Assembly (NCBI RefSeq): GCF_018614775.1
Contig: NZ_JAGGOF010000002.1
Span: 1 to 64,000, forward strand
Reading direction: 5' to 3'
DNA from: Pseudomonas fluorescens
Lineage (GTDB): Bacteria; Pseudomonadota; Gammaproteobacteria; Pseudomonadales; Pseudomonadaceae
Length of the DNA: 64,000 nucleotides
In this document: piece after piece, positions 28,782 through 37,029 of the stretch
Layout of the letters: the number at the start of each line of letters is the position of its first letter
Position numbering within the stretch: position 1 is the stretch's first letter
The notes under the pieces: model-generated
Databases searched by the model: none
What the model saw: the letters and a program-made list of their open reading frames with translations, nothing else
Told to the model about the DNA's origin: nothing
Translations under genes and position numbers: made by a program

Positions 28782-29528
28782 TTAACTCGCTCCGTGGCCG
28801 CTGAACACTTTGAAGGGGGTAAGCATCAGGATCTTCAAATCCAGCATCAGGCTTTGTTCAGCGATGTAGCTGAGGTCCAATTCCACGCGCTGGTCGAAGT
28901 CGATATTGCTGCGCCCGGAGATCTGCCAAAGGCCGGTCATGCCGGGGTAGATGCTCAGGCGCACAAGATGGCTGTCCTTGTAGCGATAGGCGTTGAACGA
29001 GGTCGGCCGCGGGCCCACCAGGCGCATGTCGCCGGTCACTACATTGATCAGGTTCGGCAGTTCGTCGAGGCTGCTGCGTCGCAGGAACCGGCCGATCGGG
29101 GTGATGCGTGGGTCGTTGTCGATCTTGAAGTCGATCGCATCGGCGCCGTGTTTGTTGAGATGACGCAGCGATTCCTTGAGGGCCTCGGCGTCAGCGACCA
29201 TGGTGCGAAACTTGTACATGCCGAAGACCCTGCCGCGATAACCGGTGCGTTTTTGCACGAACAGCACCGGACCGGGGCTGGAGTATTTGACCAGCAGCGC
29301 CAGGCCCAACAGCAGCGGGCAAAGTATCAGCAGGATCGCCACGGCGCCGAGGCAAGCCACCACCCGATTGGTGCGCGAGACGGTCCAGGGCCGCCCGCCG
29401 TCGCGACCGGTCAGCCAGCCTCGACCTTGTCGGTGGATGGCGGCGTCGAGGCGCCTGCGGTGGTCGGGGTCGACACGTTTGTCGCGTCCGGGGGCGTTGA
29501 TCGGTATGTGGTGTTCATGTCGGGTCAT
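28782..29528 (-). CDS. Initiating sugar-1-phosphate transferase (WcaJ/Pss-like)
   Basis: A 248-residue bacterial sugar transferase of the short PglC/WcaJ-C type. One hydrophobic segment (about 55-80) precedes the catalytic block K-R-T-G-Y-R-G, M-Y-K-F-R-T-M, R-R-S-S-L-D-E-L-P-N-L, D-M-R-L-V-G-P-R-P and P-G-M-T-G-L-W-Q-I-S-G-R. It should load the first sugar phosphate onto undecaprenyl phosphate. Start overlaps the epimerase stop (ATGA). Confidence 0.93.
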   Translation of the reverse strand: MTRHEHHIPINAPGRDKRVDPDHRRRLDAAIHRQGRGWLTGRDGGRPWTVSRTNRVVACLGAVAILLILCPLLLGLALLVKYSSPGPVLFVQKRTGYRGRVFGMYKFRTMVADAEALKESLRHLNKHGADAIDFKIDNDPRITPIGRFLRRSSLDELPNLINVVTGDMRLVGPRPTSFNAYRYKDSHLVRLSIYPGMTGLWQISGRSNIDFDQRVELDLSYIAEQSLMLDLKILMLTPFKVFSGHGAS

Positions 29529-30583
29529 AGACTCCTCCGCTTAGGTTCGGCCGCAAGCGGCGCGTGGGCGACAGGCCGTGCGTAGTAATCGAGGAACCAG
29601 GCGATGAAGCGGCCGAGGCCTTCGTCCAGTTCAATGCGCGGCTGGAAACCGGTGGCCCGTGCCAGGCCGCTGGCATCGGCGCAGGTGTTGAGCACATCGC
29701 CGGCTTGCAGGGGCAGCAGTTCGACGTGGGCGGTTCGGCCCAGGTGTTTTTCCAGCAAGGCCACATAGGTGCGCAGCGCCACCGGGTGCTGCCCGCCGAT
29801 GTTGTAGATCCGCCAGGGTGCGCGGCTGGTGGCCGGGCCAGGTGGTGCGCATGCGTCCAGTGGAGTGAGGTGGGGCGCAAGGTCGATCAGCCGGGCAATG
29901 CTCTCGATGATGTCGTCGACGTAGGTGAAATCCCGTTGGTGCTCGCCATGGTTGAACAGCGGCAGCACCCGACCTTCGGTGATGGCGCGGGCGAACTGGA
30001 TCGGCGACATGTCCGGCCGGCCCCAAGGGCCGTACACGGTGAAGAAGCGCAGGCCGGTGCAAGGGATGCCGAACAGGTGGCTGTAACTGTGGGCCATCAG
30101 TTCGTTGGCTTTCTTGCTCGCCGCGTACAGCGACAGCGGATGGTCGACGTTGTCCTGCTCCGAATACGGCGTCTGCGGGTTGGCGCCGTACACCGAACTG
30201 GAAGACGCATAGATCAGGTGCTTGACCGGATAACGGCGGCAGCTTTCCAGGATGTTGAGGAACCCGGTGAGGTTGCTGTCGACATAGGCCTGCGGGTGTT
30301 CCAGGGAATAGCGCACGCCGGCCTGGGCGGCGAGGTGGATCACCACGTCCGGGCGGCGGTGCTGGAATAATTCTTCGATGGACGGCCCGTCGGTCAGGTC
30401 GATCCGGTACAGCGGAAACTCGCCTGCCTGCGCCTTTACCCACGCCACGCGGTCGTGCTTGAGCTGCGGGTCGTAATAGTCGTTGAAGTTATCGAGCCCG
30501 CACACCCGATGACCGTCGCGCAGCAGGCGCAGTACGCAGTGGGCGCCGATGAAACCGGCCGCGCCGGTCACCAGGACATTCAC
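29525..30583 (-). CDS. NAD-dependent epimerase, UDP-glucuronate 4-epimerase-like
   Basis: A 352-residue short-chain epimerase: TGAAGFIG (6-13), F-N-D-Y-Y-D-P-Q-L-K (33-42, typical of UDP-GlcA 4-epimerases), SSSSVYG near 127-133 and the catalytic YxxxK (Y153, K157). With the dehydrogenase just upstream it should turn UDP-GlcA into UDP-GalA. The start is GTG at 30583, overlapping the dehydrogenase stop (GTGA), which is the only start that fits the conserved MNVLVTG beginning. Confidence 0.88.
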   Translation of the reverse strand: MNVLVTGAAGFIGAHCVLRLLRDGHRVCGLDNFNDYYDPQLKHDRVAWVKAQAGEFPLYRIDLTDGPSIEELFQHRRPDVVIHLAAQAGVRYSLEHPQAYVDSNLTGFLNILESCRRYPVKHLIYASSSSVYGANPQTPYSEQDNVDHPLSLYAASKKANELMAHSYSHLFGIPCTGLRFFTVYGPWGRPDMSPIQFARAITEGRVLPLFNHGEHQRDFTYVDDIIESIARLIDLAPHLTPLDACAPPGPATSRAPWRIYNIGGQHPVALRTYVALLEKHLGRTAHVELLPLQAGDVLNTCADASGLARATGFQPRIELDEGLGRFIAWFLDYYARPVAHAPLAAEPKRRSL

Positions 30584-31944
30584 GCTTGCGGCCCTGCTGC
30601 AGGCGCATTCGGCACGGTGTGCCGCAGGCCGATGCCGCGATACAGCAGCCCGGCGGCGGCCAGGTGCTCGGGGTTGTAGAGGTTGCGACCATCGATGATC
30701 ACCCGGGCGCGCAACTTGCTTGCCAGCAGGTCGAAGTCCACCACGCGGAAGTTTTTCCACTCGGTGCAGATCACCAAGGCGTCGGCGTCTTCCAGGGTGT
30801 CATCGCGGGTGGCGCACAGGTTCAGGTCTTTGCGGTAGCCGTAGAGGCGGCGGCATTCGGACATGGCTTCGGGGTCATAGGCCTGGACCCGGGCGCCTTC
30901 GCGCCAGAGCGCTTCCATCAGGTAGCGACTGGGGGCTTCGCGCATGTCGTCAGTGTTGGGCTTGAACGCCAGGCCCCAGATGGCAATCGACTTGCCGGCC
31001 AGGCCGTCGGGGAATTGCTTGGACAGTTTCTCGAAGAGGATATGCCGCTGGCTGTCATTGACCTCGGTGACGCTGCGCAGCAGGCGCAGGGGCATGCCGC
31101 TTTGTTCGGCGGTGTGCAGCAGGGCGCGCAGGTCCTTGGGAAAGCACGAACCGCCGAAGCCGCAGCCCGGGTAGATGAAGTGATAGCCGATGCGTGGGTC
31201 CGAACCGATGCCCTTGCGCACCGCTTCGATGTCGGCACCCAGGCGTTCGGTGAGGTTGGCCAGTTCGTTCATGAAGCTGATGCGCGTGGCGAGCATCGCA
31301 TTGGCGGCATACTTGGTCAGTTCGGCACTGCGGTTGTCCATGAATATGAGTTTTTCGTGGTTGCGGCAAAAGGGTGCGTACAGCTCGCTGATCTGGTCGC
31401 GGGCCAGCGGATCGGCGGTGCCGACGATGATCCGGTCGGGGCGCATGCAATCGGCGAGGGCGCTGCCTTCCTTGAGAAATTCGGGGTTGGACACCACGCG
31501 CACGTTCAGCTGTTTCAGGCCCCGTCGAGCCAACGCCTGACGGGCGCATTCGGCAACCTTGTCGGCCGTGCCCACCGGCACCGTGGACTTGATGACCAGG
31601 GTGCGATCGCTGTCCATGAAGTCGGCGATCTGCCGGGTGACTCCCAGCACATGGCTCAGGTCGGCCGAGCCGTCTTCGTCGGCGGGGGTGCCGACGGCGA
31701 TGAAAATCAGTTCGCCGTGGTTGACCGCATCGCTGGCCTGGGAACTGAACGACAAGCGTCCGGCCTTGATGTTGTCTTCGAGCAACCCTGACAGCCCTGG
31801 CTCGCTGATGGGGGGGACCGCTTGTTGCAGTTGTCGGATCTTGTTCGGGTCGATGTCGATGCACAACACGCGGTGTCCGACATCGGCCAGCGCGGCGGCC
31901 TGGATCAGCCCCACATACCCCGTTCCAAATACGCTCACGTCCAT
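30580..31944 (-). CDS. ugd: UDP-glucose 6-dehydrogenase
   Basis: A 454-residue enzyme: N-terminal G-T-G-Y-V-G (7-12) NAD site, catalytic cysteine C267 in GFGGSCFPKD, and the C-terminal K-P-N-T-D-D-M-R-E-A-P-S block. Oxidises UDP-glucose to UDP-glucuronate. It is the first gene of the 17-gene minus-strand exopolysaccharide run, so its upstream region (31945-32325) should hold the operon promoter. Confidence 0.95.
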   Translation of the reverse strand: MDVSVFGTGYVGLIQAAALADVGHRVLCIDIDPNKIRQLQQAVPPISEPGLSGLLEDNIKAGRLSFSSQASDAVNHGELIFIAVGTPADEDGSADLSHVLGVTRQIADFMDSDRTLVIKSTVPVGTADKVAECARQALARRGLKQLNVRVVSNPEFLKEGSALADCMRPDRIIVGTADPLARDQISELYAPFCRNHEKLIFMDNRSAELTKYAANAMLATRISFMNELANLTERLGADIEAVRKGIGSDPRIGYHFIYPGCGFGGSCFPKDLRALLHTAEQSGMPLRLLRSVTEVNDSQRHILFEKLSKQFPDGLAGKSIAIWGLAFKPNTDDMREAPSRYLMEALWREGARVQAYDPEAMSECRRLYGYRKDLNLCATRDDTLEDADALVICTEWKNFRVVDFDLLASKLRARVIIDGRNLYNPEHLAAAGLLYRGIGLRHTVPNAPAAGPQA

Positions 31945-32325
31945 TCTCGGCGCGCCTCGTAAAAACCCGTTTATGTAACTCGGATGAAACTGTTAAGAGG
32001 GGGTATAGCGCAGCCTCAGAAAACCGTGTCAGCAAAATGACAGTTGTCACTGTTGGCAAAACTAGAAAGAGCCGGGCGTTTTGATATCAAGTTATTGACT
32101 GTCTTGAGAAAGTGCCTGTTTTAAAGGGGATTGTCGGTGTTTTAAAAAACGATGAACGGTCATAATCCATAGATTTTTCCGATTTTAGAGGGATAAGTGT
32201 GTCATTTTTGGGCTAACTATTTTTTGACGCACTGTTGGAAGCGGGCTTTTCTTGCACTCTGGAAACCGGCTGCTAGTGTGCAGAAATGCACCTCTTTTCA
32301 ACGCCGCGAATTCACCGAGAAACCC
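31945..32325. other. Divergent intergenic region, exopolysaccharide promoter area
   Basis: A 381-bp AT-rich region between the dehydrogenase (leftward) and the EptA-like gene (rightward). It contains a short inverted repeat TGACA-GT-TGTCA at 32038-32049 and two similar TTTTAAA-type tracts near 32117 and 32140. A plausible but weak -35 (TTGACT near 32095) is seen for the rightward gene. No gene or clear sigma-54 site was found. Confidence 0.5.
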
Positions 32326-34023
32326 ATGGCCCGATACCTCAAGGAACTGCTCTTGCTGCTGTACCTGATCCGCGGCCATGAGTACTACCTGGACCGCTTG
32401 GGGGCGCTGGGTTTTGGCGTCGCCACGTTGCTGTTTGGCGCGATGTTCGTGGCGCTGGTGATTGCGCTGTGGCTGACCGCGTACATTCGCCAGTCACTCG
32501 TACGGCATCTGTTCGCACTGGCGATGTTTGCATCGGCGGTGTTCTTCGAGGTCTACACGCAGGTGACGGACAGTTACCTGACCTACAGCCAGTTCGTGTC
32601 GCTGGTGTATTCGGGCGGTTTCATCCAGGAGGCGGCCTATCAGTACCGCGAAGTGATCATCAGCGCCATGGCCGGTGGCTTGCTGCTGCTGTTGGGCATC
32701 GGGCTCAAGCCCCGCCGGCAGTTGGCGATACCCGGGTACCTGCCCATCGCCGCGCCGTTGCTTGGAGTGCTGTTGCTCAGTGGGGTGCTGTTCGTTCGGG
32801 CGGGAGAGGGCGCCCGCGGATTGCCAGTTATGTACACGCCGCTGGCTTACTTGAACCTGTTCCTCTACGAGGCCTTGCACAGCACTGTCGGCCCTCGCGA
32901 GCCGGTGCGGATCGGGCGGGCAACGGCGCCAATCAACCACGATATTGTGCTTATCATCGATGAAAGCATTGCCGGGAATTACCTGGATATCAACACGCCG
33001 TTTGGCGTGCCCAGCGGCTTGAAAACAGCGCCGGAGGGCGTGGAGATTTTCAATTACGGGTATGCGGCCTCCATCGCCAATTGCAGCGTCGACACCAACG
33101 TCACCTTGCGTTACGGCGGTACGCGCGCTGACTACATGCGCATCAACACCACGTTGCCGTCGATCTGGCAGTACGCCAAAAAGGCCGGTTTGCGCACCGT
33201 CTACATCGACGCCCAGCGCACCGGCGGCAACCTGCAGAACCTGATGACCGACCTCGAAAAACAGGACATCGACAGCTTCATCCAATTCGACCAGACCCGC
33301 GTGCGCGACCGCGACATGGCAGCGGCGGCAAAGTTGATCGAACTTCTGGGTGATGGCCAGGCCGAGCTGGTAGTGATCAACAAGGTGGGCGCGCATTTCC
33401 CGGTCCACGACAAATACCCCGACGACTTCATGAGCTACCGTCCGGCCTTGCCGCGAGGGCAGTTCCAGGAAGTGGCGGACACCGGCAAGCGGGATGGCTT
33501 CAACGGCCAGAAGGACGACTGGGTGCTGTACCGCAATGCCTACCAGAACACCTTGCTGTGGAATGTCGGTGAGTTCTTCAAGCGCATTTTCCAGCAGGCC
33601 GATTTGAGCAATGCGGTGGTGATCTACACCTCCGATCACGGCCAGGACCTGCATGAGCGCGGCAACCCCGGGCTCAACACCCACTGCGGTGGCGATCCGG
33701 TGGCGGAAGAGGGATTGGTGCCGTTGGTGGTGATTCAGGGCAAGCGACTGCACACCCTTGATTGGCGCGAGGCCCTGGTGCAGGACAAGGACCGCTCGAG
33801 CCACTACAACATCTTCCCGACCTTGCTGCAGTTGATGGGCTACGACCCGGTCGGGGTCGAGTCGACCTATGGGAAATCCCTGGGCCAGCCGACCGAGGAT
33901 GACTTCACCTTCAACTACCGCTTCAATGCGCGGCTAGGGGCGAAGCCTGAGTGGCGGCACATTGACCTGAACTGCATCGTCACGCCCAAGCCGGCCCAGG
34001 CGGAAATGGCGGCGGGGCAGTAA
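32326..34023 (+). CDS. Membrane sulfatase/EptA-like phosphotransferase family protein
   Basis: A 565-residue protein. The N-terminal third has about four or five membrane helices (to residue about 160), and the periplasmic C-terminal part is a sulfatase/alkaline-phosphatase fold. The metal and nucleophile region reads I-V-L-I-I-D-E-S-I (207-215), with Ser214 where EptA-type enzymes have Thr. The second metal motif is T-S-D-H-G-Q-D-L-H-E-R. Such enzymes transfer phosphoethanolamine or glycerol phosphate to lipid A or glycans. Substrate unknown; being divergent from the exopolysaccharide run suggests an envelope-glycan role. The upstream frame to 32197 is not needed. Confidence 0.72.
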   Translation: MARYLKELLLLLYLIRGHEYYLDRLGALGFGVATLLFGAMFVALVIALWLTAYIRQSLVRHLFALAMFASAVFFEVYTQVTDSYLTYSQFVSLVYSGGFIQEAAYQYREVIISAMAGGLLLLLGIGLKPRRQLAIPGYLPIAAPLLGVLLLSGVLFVRAGEGARGLPVMYTPLAYLNLFLYEALHSTVGPREPVRIGRATAPINHDIVLIIDESIAGNYLDINTPFGVPSGLKTAPEGVEIFNYGYAASIANCSVDTNVTLRYGGTRADYMRINTTLPSIWQYAKKAGLRTVYIDAQRTGGNLQNLMTDLEKQDIDSFIQFDQTRVRDRDMAAAAKLIELLGDGQAELVVINKVGAHFPVHDKYPDDFMSYRPALPRGQFQEVADTGKRDGFNGQKDDWVLYRNAYQNTLLWNVGEFFKRIFQQADLSNAVVIYTSDHGQDLHERGNPGLNTHCGGDPVAEEGLVPLVVIQGKRLHTLDWREALVQDKDRSSHYNIFPTLLQLMGYDPVGVESTYGKSLGQPTEDDFTFNYRFNARLGAKPEWRHIDLNCIVTPKPAQAEMAAGQ

Positions 34024-34049
34024 TCGCATGCCTCCCGACCACTGACCTC

Positions 34050-34140
34050 CTGTGGGAGCGGGCTTGCTCGCGAAAGCGGTGGGTCAGCTGGATGTGATGT
34101 CGCATGTGCCACCGTCTTCGCGAGCAAGCCCGCTCCCACA
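34050..34140. repeat. REP pair
   Basis: CTGTGGGAGCGGGCTTGCTCGCG and its inverse, about 45 bp apart, just past the end of the EptA-like gene and before the converging acyltransferase. Confidence 0.9.
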
Positions 34141-34206
34141 ATGGTTCTGCGGTACATGCGGGCGATGTATTCACTACCATCCCTGTGGCGCGGGCTCTGT
34201 GGTGTT

Positions 34207-36126
34207 CTACCTCGTTGTCGCGATCGTCCCCGGGCGGATGGGGTCGTGCAGCAGTGAAAAGCCCCGGTCACGCAGCGTGCGGCCGATGAAGCGCGAACCC
34301 ACATCGTTCAAGTGGGCGTCGTCGCGGTACAGCATCTGCCCGTCAATGATCGGGCTGCACAACCGCGCCGGGCAGATCACCTGATTGGGGTCGATGAAGT
34401 GCACCTGGGGCAGCCTGGCGCGTATCCCTGCCCAGTAAGGCGCCGCGATCTCCAGTGGGGTCGTACAGGCGCGGCCGGTGCCGAACATCAAGCGGCGCAC
34501 GGGACAGGTCGCGGCCTTGTCGATGTGTTGGTTGTCGAGGATCACGATGACCTGGCCGGTACTGTCCGCTACCCGCTTGATGCTCGCTTCGATCATCTCC
34601 CCGGTCGCGGCATCCCTCGGCCAGGCCCCGGCCAGCACGACGTAGGGGTAGTGATTCTGCTCGATCAGCCCGAGCACACGTTTGTTGCGCTCCACACAAT
34701 GGGCGACATACACCGTCATGACTCGAGTGGTGTAGCCGAAGATCGGCGGGCAGTCGTCCAGGGTGTAGTCCATCAGCCCGATGCCGTTGGGTTCGGCCAG
34801 GATATCGACCATGCCGGTGAAGTGATTGGCGAACGAGTCACCGACCATGATCCCGTCGAGCGGCCCCTTGCGCGCGCCGAGCCGGCAATGGGGGTTGGGC
34901 TCGGTGCCGTATTGCGCATTGGGCATGTGGCAGTCGCTGCGAAGCTTGTTCGGTTCGACCAGGGTCATGGCCTCAAGCGTCGCCACTTCAGCCGAAAAGC
35001 GCTGGGGGAAGCCGTGCCATTGCAGGCTCAGCGCCGCCAACACCGCGAGCCCGAGGGCCGGCGCGATGAAGCGCCGGGTGAACACGCGCGAAAATGGCAG
35101 GTGCGCGCCGGTGCGTCGAAACGGGGCTTCGACATAACGCCAGGACCACCAGGACAGCGCAATCGACATCGCCAGCAGCGAGACCTCCACCGGCAGCGTC
35201 ATGGCGATGCCCAGGTAATTGAAGTAGGCAATCAAGGGCCAATGCCACAGATACAGTGAGTAGGAAATCAGGCCAATGAACACCATCGGCCGATTGTCCA
35301 GCAGGCGCGACTGAGCGCCCGCACTGCCGGCCAGTATCAACAGCACCGCGCCCAGGCACGGCATCAAGGCATTGAGGCCTGGGAAGGGTGCGTCCGGGCT
35401 CAGGGTGAACAGGGAAAAACCGATCAATCCCGCTCCCACCAGTGCGCAGGCCAGGGCAACTCGCCGGTTGAGCGCACGAGGCTGATGCAGATAAATGCCC
35501 AGCGCCCCACCCAGCATCAATTCGAAAAAGCGCGTGGGCAGCAGGTAATAGGACGCGGTGACGAAGACATTCGTCGCGTACTCCGAAACACCTATCGCCG
35601 CGACAATGCCGACCCCCAGCACGGCCAGCAGGTAACGGGGCGCGAAGCGAAAAAGCAGCAGGATCAGCAGTGGCCAGATCACATAGAACTGCTCTTCGAT
35701 GCCCAGCGACCAGGTGTGCAGCAACGGCGCTTCGCGGGCGTCCGCGGCGAAATAGTTGCCGTACTTCATCCAGATGTAGACGTTCGAAACCCCCAGCAGG
35801 GAGAGCAGCGCACTGACGCTGAACCGCGTCAGGTCGGTCGGAGAGAGGATGAAGGCCCCGGCGATGACGCTCGCCAGCACCACCGTCGCCAACGCCGGAA
35901 CGATGCGGTTGATGCGCCGTTGATAAAAGCGCTTCAGCGAAAAGGTGTGGTCCTTGATCTCGGAAAACACCTGGGACGTGATGAGAAAACCCGAGATGAC
36001 GAAGAAAATATCCACGCCGACGAACCCGCCGGGGAGCAGGTTGGTATTGAGGTGGTGGATCAGCACGGCGATGACCGCAACGGCGCGAAGCCCGTCGATA
36101 TCGCGGCGATAGTGGGTGTGAGCCAT
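34207..36126 (-). CDS. OafA/YrhL-type acyltransferase with SGNH domain
   Basis: A 639-residue membrane acyltransferase 3 protein: Y-R-R-D-I-D-G-L-R-A-V-A-V start, catalytic H-H near 24-25, G-F-V-G-V-D-I-F-F-V-I-S-G-F block, then ten or so helices (to about 380). A periplasmic SGNH domain follows with GDS (in MVGDSFANH) and the D-D-A-H-L-N motif near the end. Such fusions O-acetylate LPS O-antigen or other surface glycans. It lies close to the exopolysaccharide genes but outside their operon. Start at 36126 fits the family; an upstream ATG at 36153 is possible. Confidence 0.87.
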   Translation of the reverse strand: MAHTHYRRDIDGLRAVAVIAVLIHHLNTNLLPGGFVGVDIFFVISGFLITSQVFSEIKDHTFSLKRFYQRRINRIVPALATVVLASVIAGAFILSPTDLTRFSVSALLSLLGVSNVYIWMKYGNYFAADAREAPLLHTWSLGIEEQFYVIWPLLILLLFRFAPRYLLAVLGVGIVAAIGVSEYATNVFVTASYYLLPTRFFELMLGGALGIYLHQPRALNRRVALACALVGAGLIGFSLFTLSPDAPFPGLNALMPCLGAVLLILAGSAGAQSRLLDNRPMVFIGLISYSLYLWHWPLIAYFNYLGIAMTLPVEVSLLAMSIALSWWSWRYVEAPFRRTGAHLPFSRVFTRRFIAPALGLAVLAALSLQWHGFPQRFSAEVATLEAMTLVEPNKLRSDCHMPNAQYGTEPNPHCRLGARKGPLDGIMVGDSFANHFTGMVDILAEPNGIGLMDYTLDDCPPIFGYTTRVMTVYVAHCVERNKRVLGLIEQNHYPYVVLAGAWPRDAATGEMIEASIKRVADSTGQVIVILDNQHIDKAATCPVRRLMFGTGRACTTPLEIAAPYWAGIRARLPQVHFIDPNQVICPARLCSPIIDGQMLYRDDAHLNDVGSRFIGRTLRDRGFSLLHDPIRPGTIATTR

Positions 36127-36360
36127 GTCGGCGATTTCCTTGAAAACAGTCATTCAAGTTCGTCATATTCATGACGGTCGCGCCGACGGCCTCTAAACGG
36201 CGTGCATGACTCATTGATTGATAGTTGAAAATGGGCGTTGGGCAAGAAAATGAATTCGATCTCTGATAAACGGTTGGTCGGTGATGTAGACCCCATGCAA
36301 GGGAGTCCGGCCTCTAACTCCGCTATCCTGAGCTTCACGTTTTCTCATCAGAGCTTTTCC

Positions 36361-37029
36361 ATGCTGCAAGTCCGTGACGTTTTCAAAAGCTACACCACCC
36401 CCCAGGGCCCATTGCCGGTGCTCCAGGGCGTCGACCTGACGCTGATGCCGGGCAGCAGCCTGGCGCTGATGGGGGAGTCGGGCAGTGGCAAGAGCACGTT
36501 GCTGCACCTGGTGGCCGGGCTGGATAAAGTCGATGCCGGTAGCATCCGCAGCGGCGAGTATCGGCTCGACGGCATGAGCGAAAGCCAATTGGCCAACTGG
36601 CGGCGCACGGAAATCGGCCTGGTGTTCCAGCAGTTCAACCTCATCAGCAGCTTGTCAGTGGCGGACAACCTGGCGTTCCAGGCGCGGCTGTGCGGTCGCC
36701 ATGACCCTGGCTGGCAGGCCCATCTGGTGCAACGGCTCGGGCTCAAGGATTTGCTGCGACGTTATCCCGAGCAACTGTCCGGCGGCCAGCAGCAACGTGT
36801 GGCGCTGGGCCGGGCGCTGGCCTCGCGGCCACCGCTGTTGCTGGCCGACGAACCCACCGGTAGCCTCGACGAGGCCACCAGCGACGAAGTGTTGCAGCTG
36901 CTGCTGGAACTGCTGGCCGACAGTCCCACCAGCCTGCTGATGGTCACTCACAGCGCTCGGGTGGCGGCGCGCCTGGCGCAGCGCGTGGTGTTGCAGAGCG
37001 GACGACTGGCGCAAGTGGGCCAGGGCTGA
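36361..37029 (+). CDS. ABC ATPase, LolD/AttE-like
   Basis: A 222-residue MacB/LolD-type ATPase: Walker A GESGSGKS (38-45 region), signature LSGGQQQR, Walker [13 protein letters not shown] and switch H in VTHSAR. All motifs intact. The start at 36361 is the usual LolD-type MLxVxxVxKxY beginning; the frame extends upstream without a family match. The stop overlaps the permease start (TGATG). Together with the next two genes it matches the AttE-AttFG-AttH arrangement seen in gamma-proteobacteria. Confidence 0.88.
   Translation: MLQVRDVFKSYTTPQGPLPVLQGVDLTLMPGSSLALMGESGSGKSTLLHLVAGLDKVDAGSIRSGEYRLDGMSESQLANWRRTEIGLVFQQFNLISSLSVADNLAFQARLCGRHDPGWQAHLVQRLGLKDLLRRYPEQLSGGQQQRVALGRALASRPPLLLADEPTGSLDEATSDEVLQLLLELLADSPTSLLMVTHSARVAARLAQRVVLQSGRLAQVGQG

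Noticed and set aside
36238..36360. N-terminal extension of the AttE-like ATPase
   Set aside because: The extra 41 residues have no family match. The ATG at 36361 gives the standard N-terminus.
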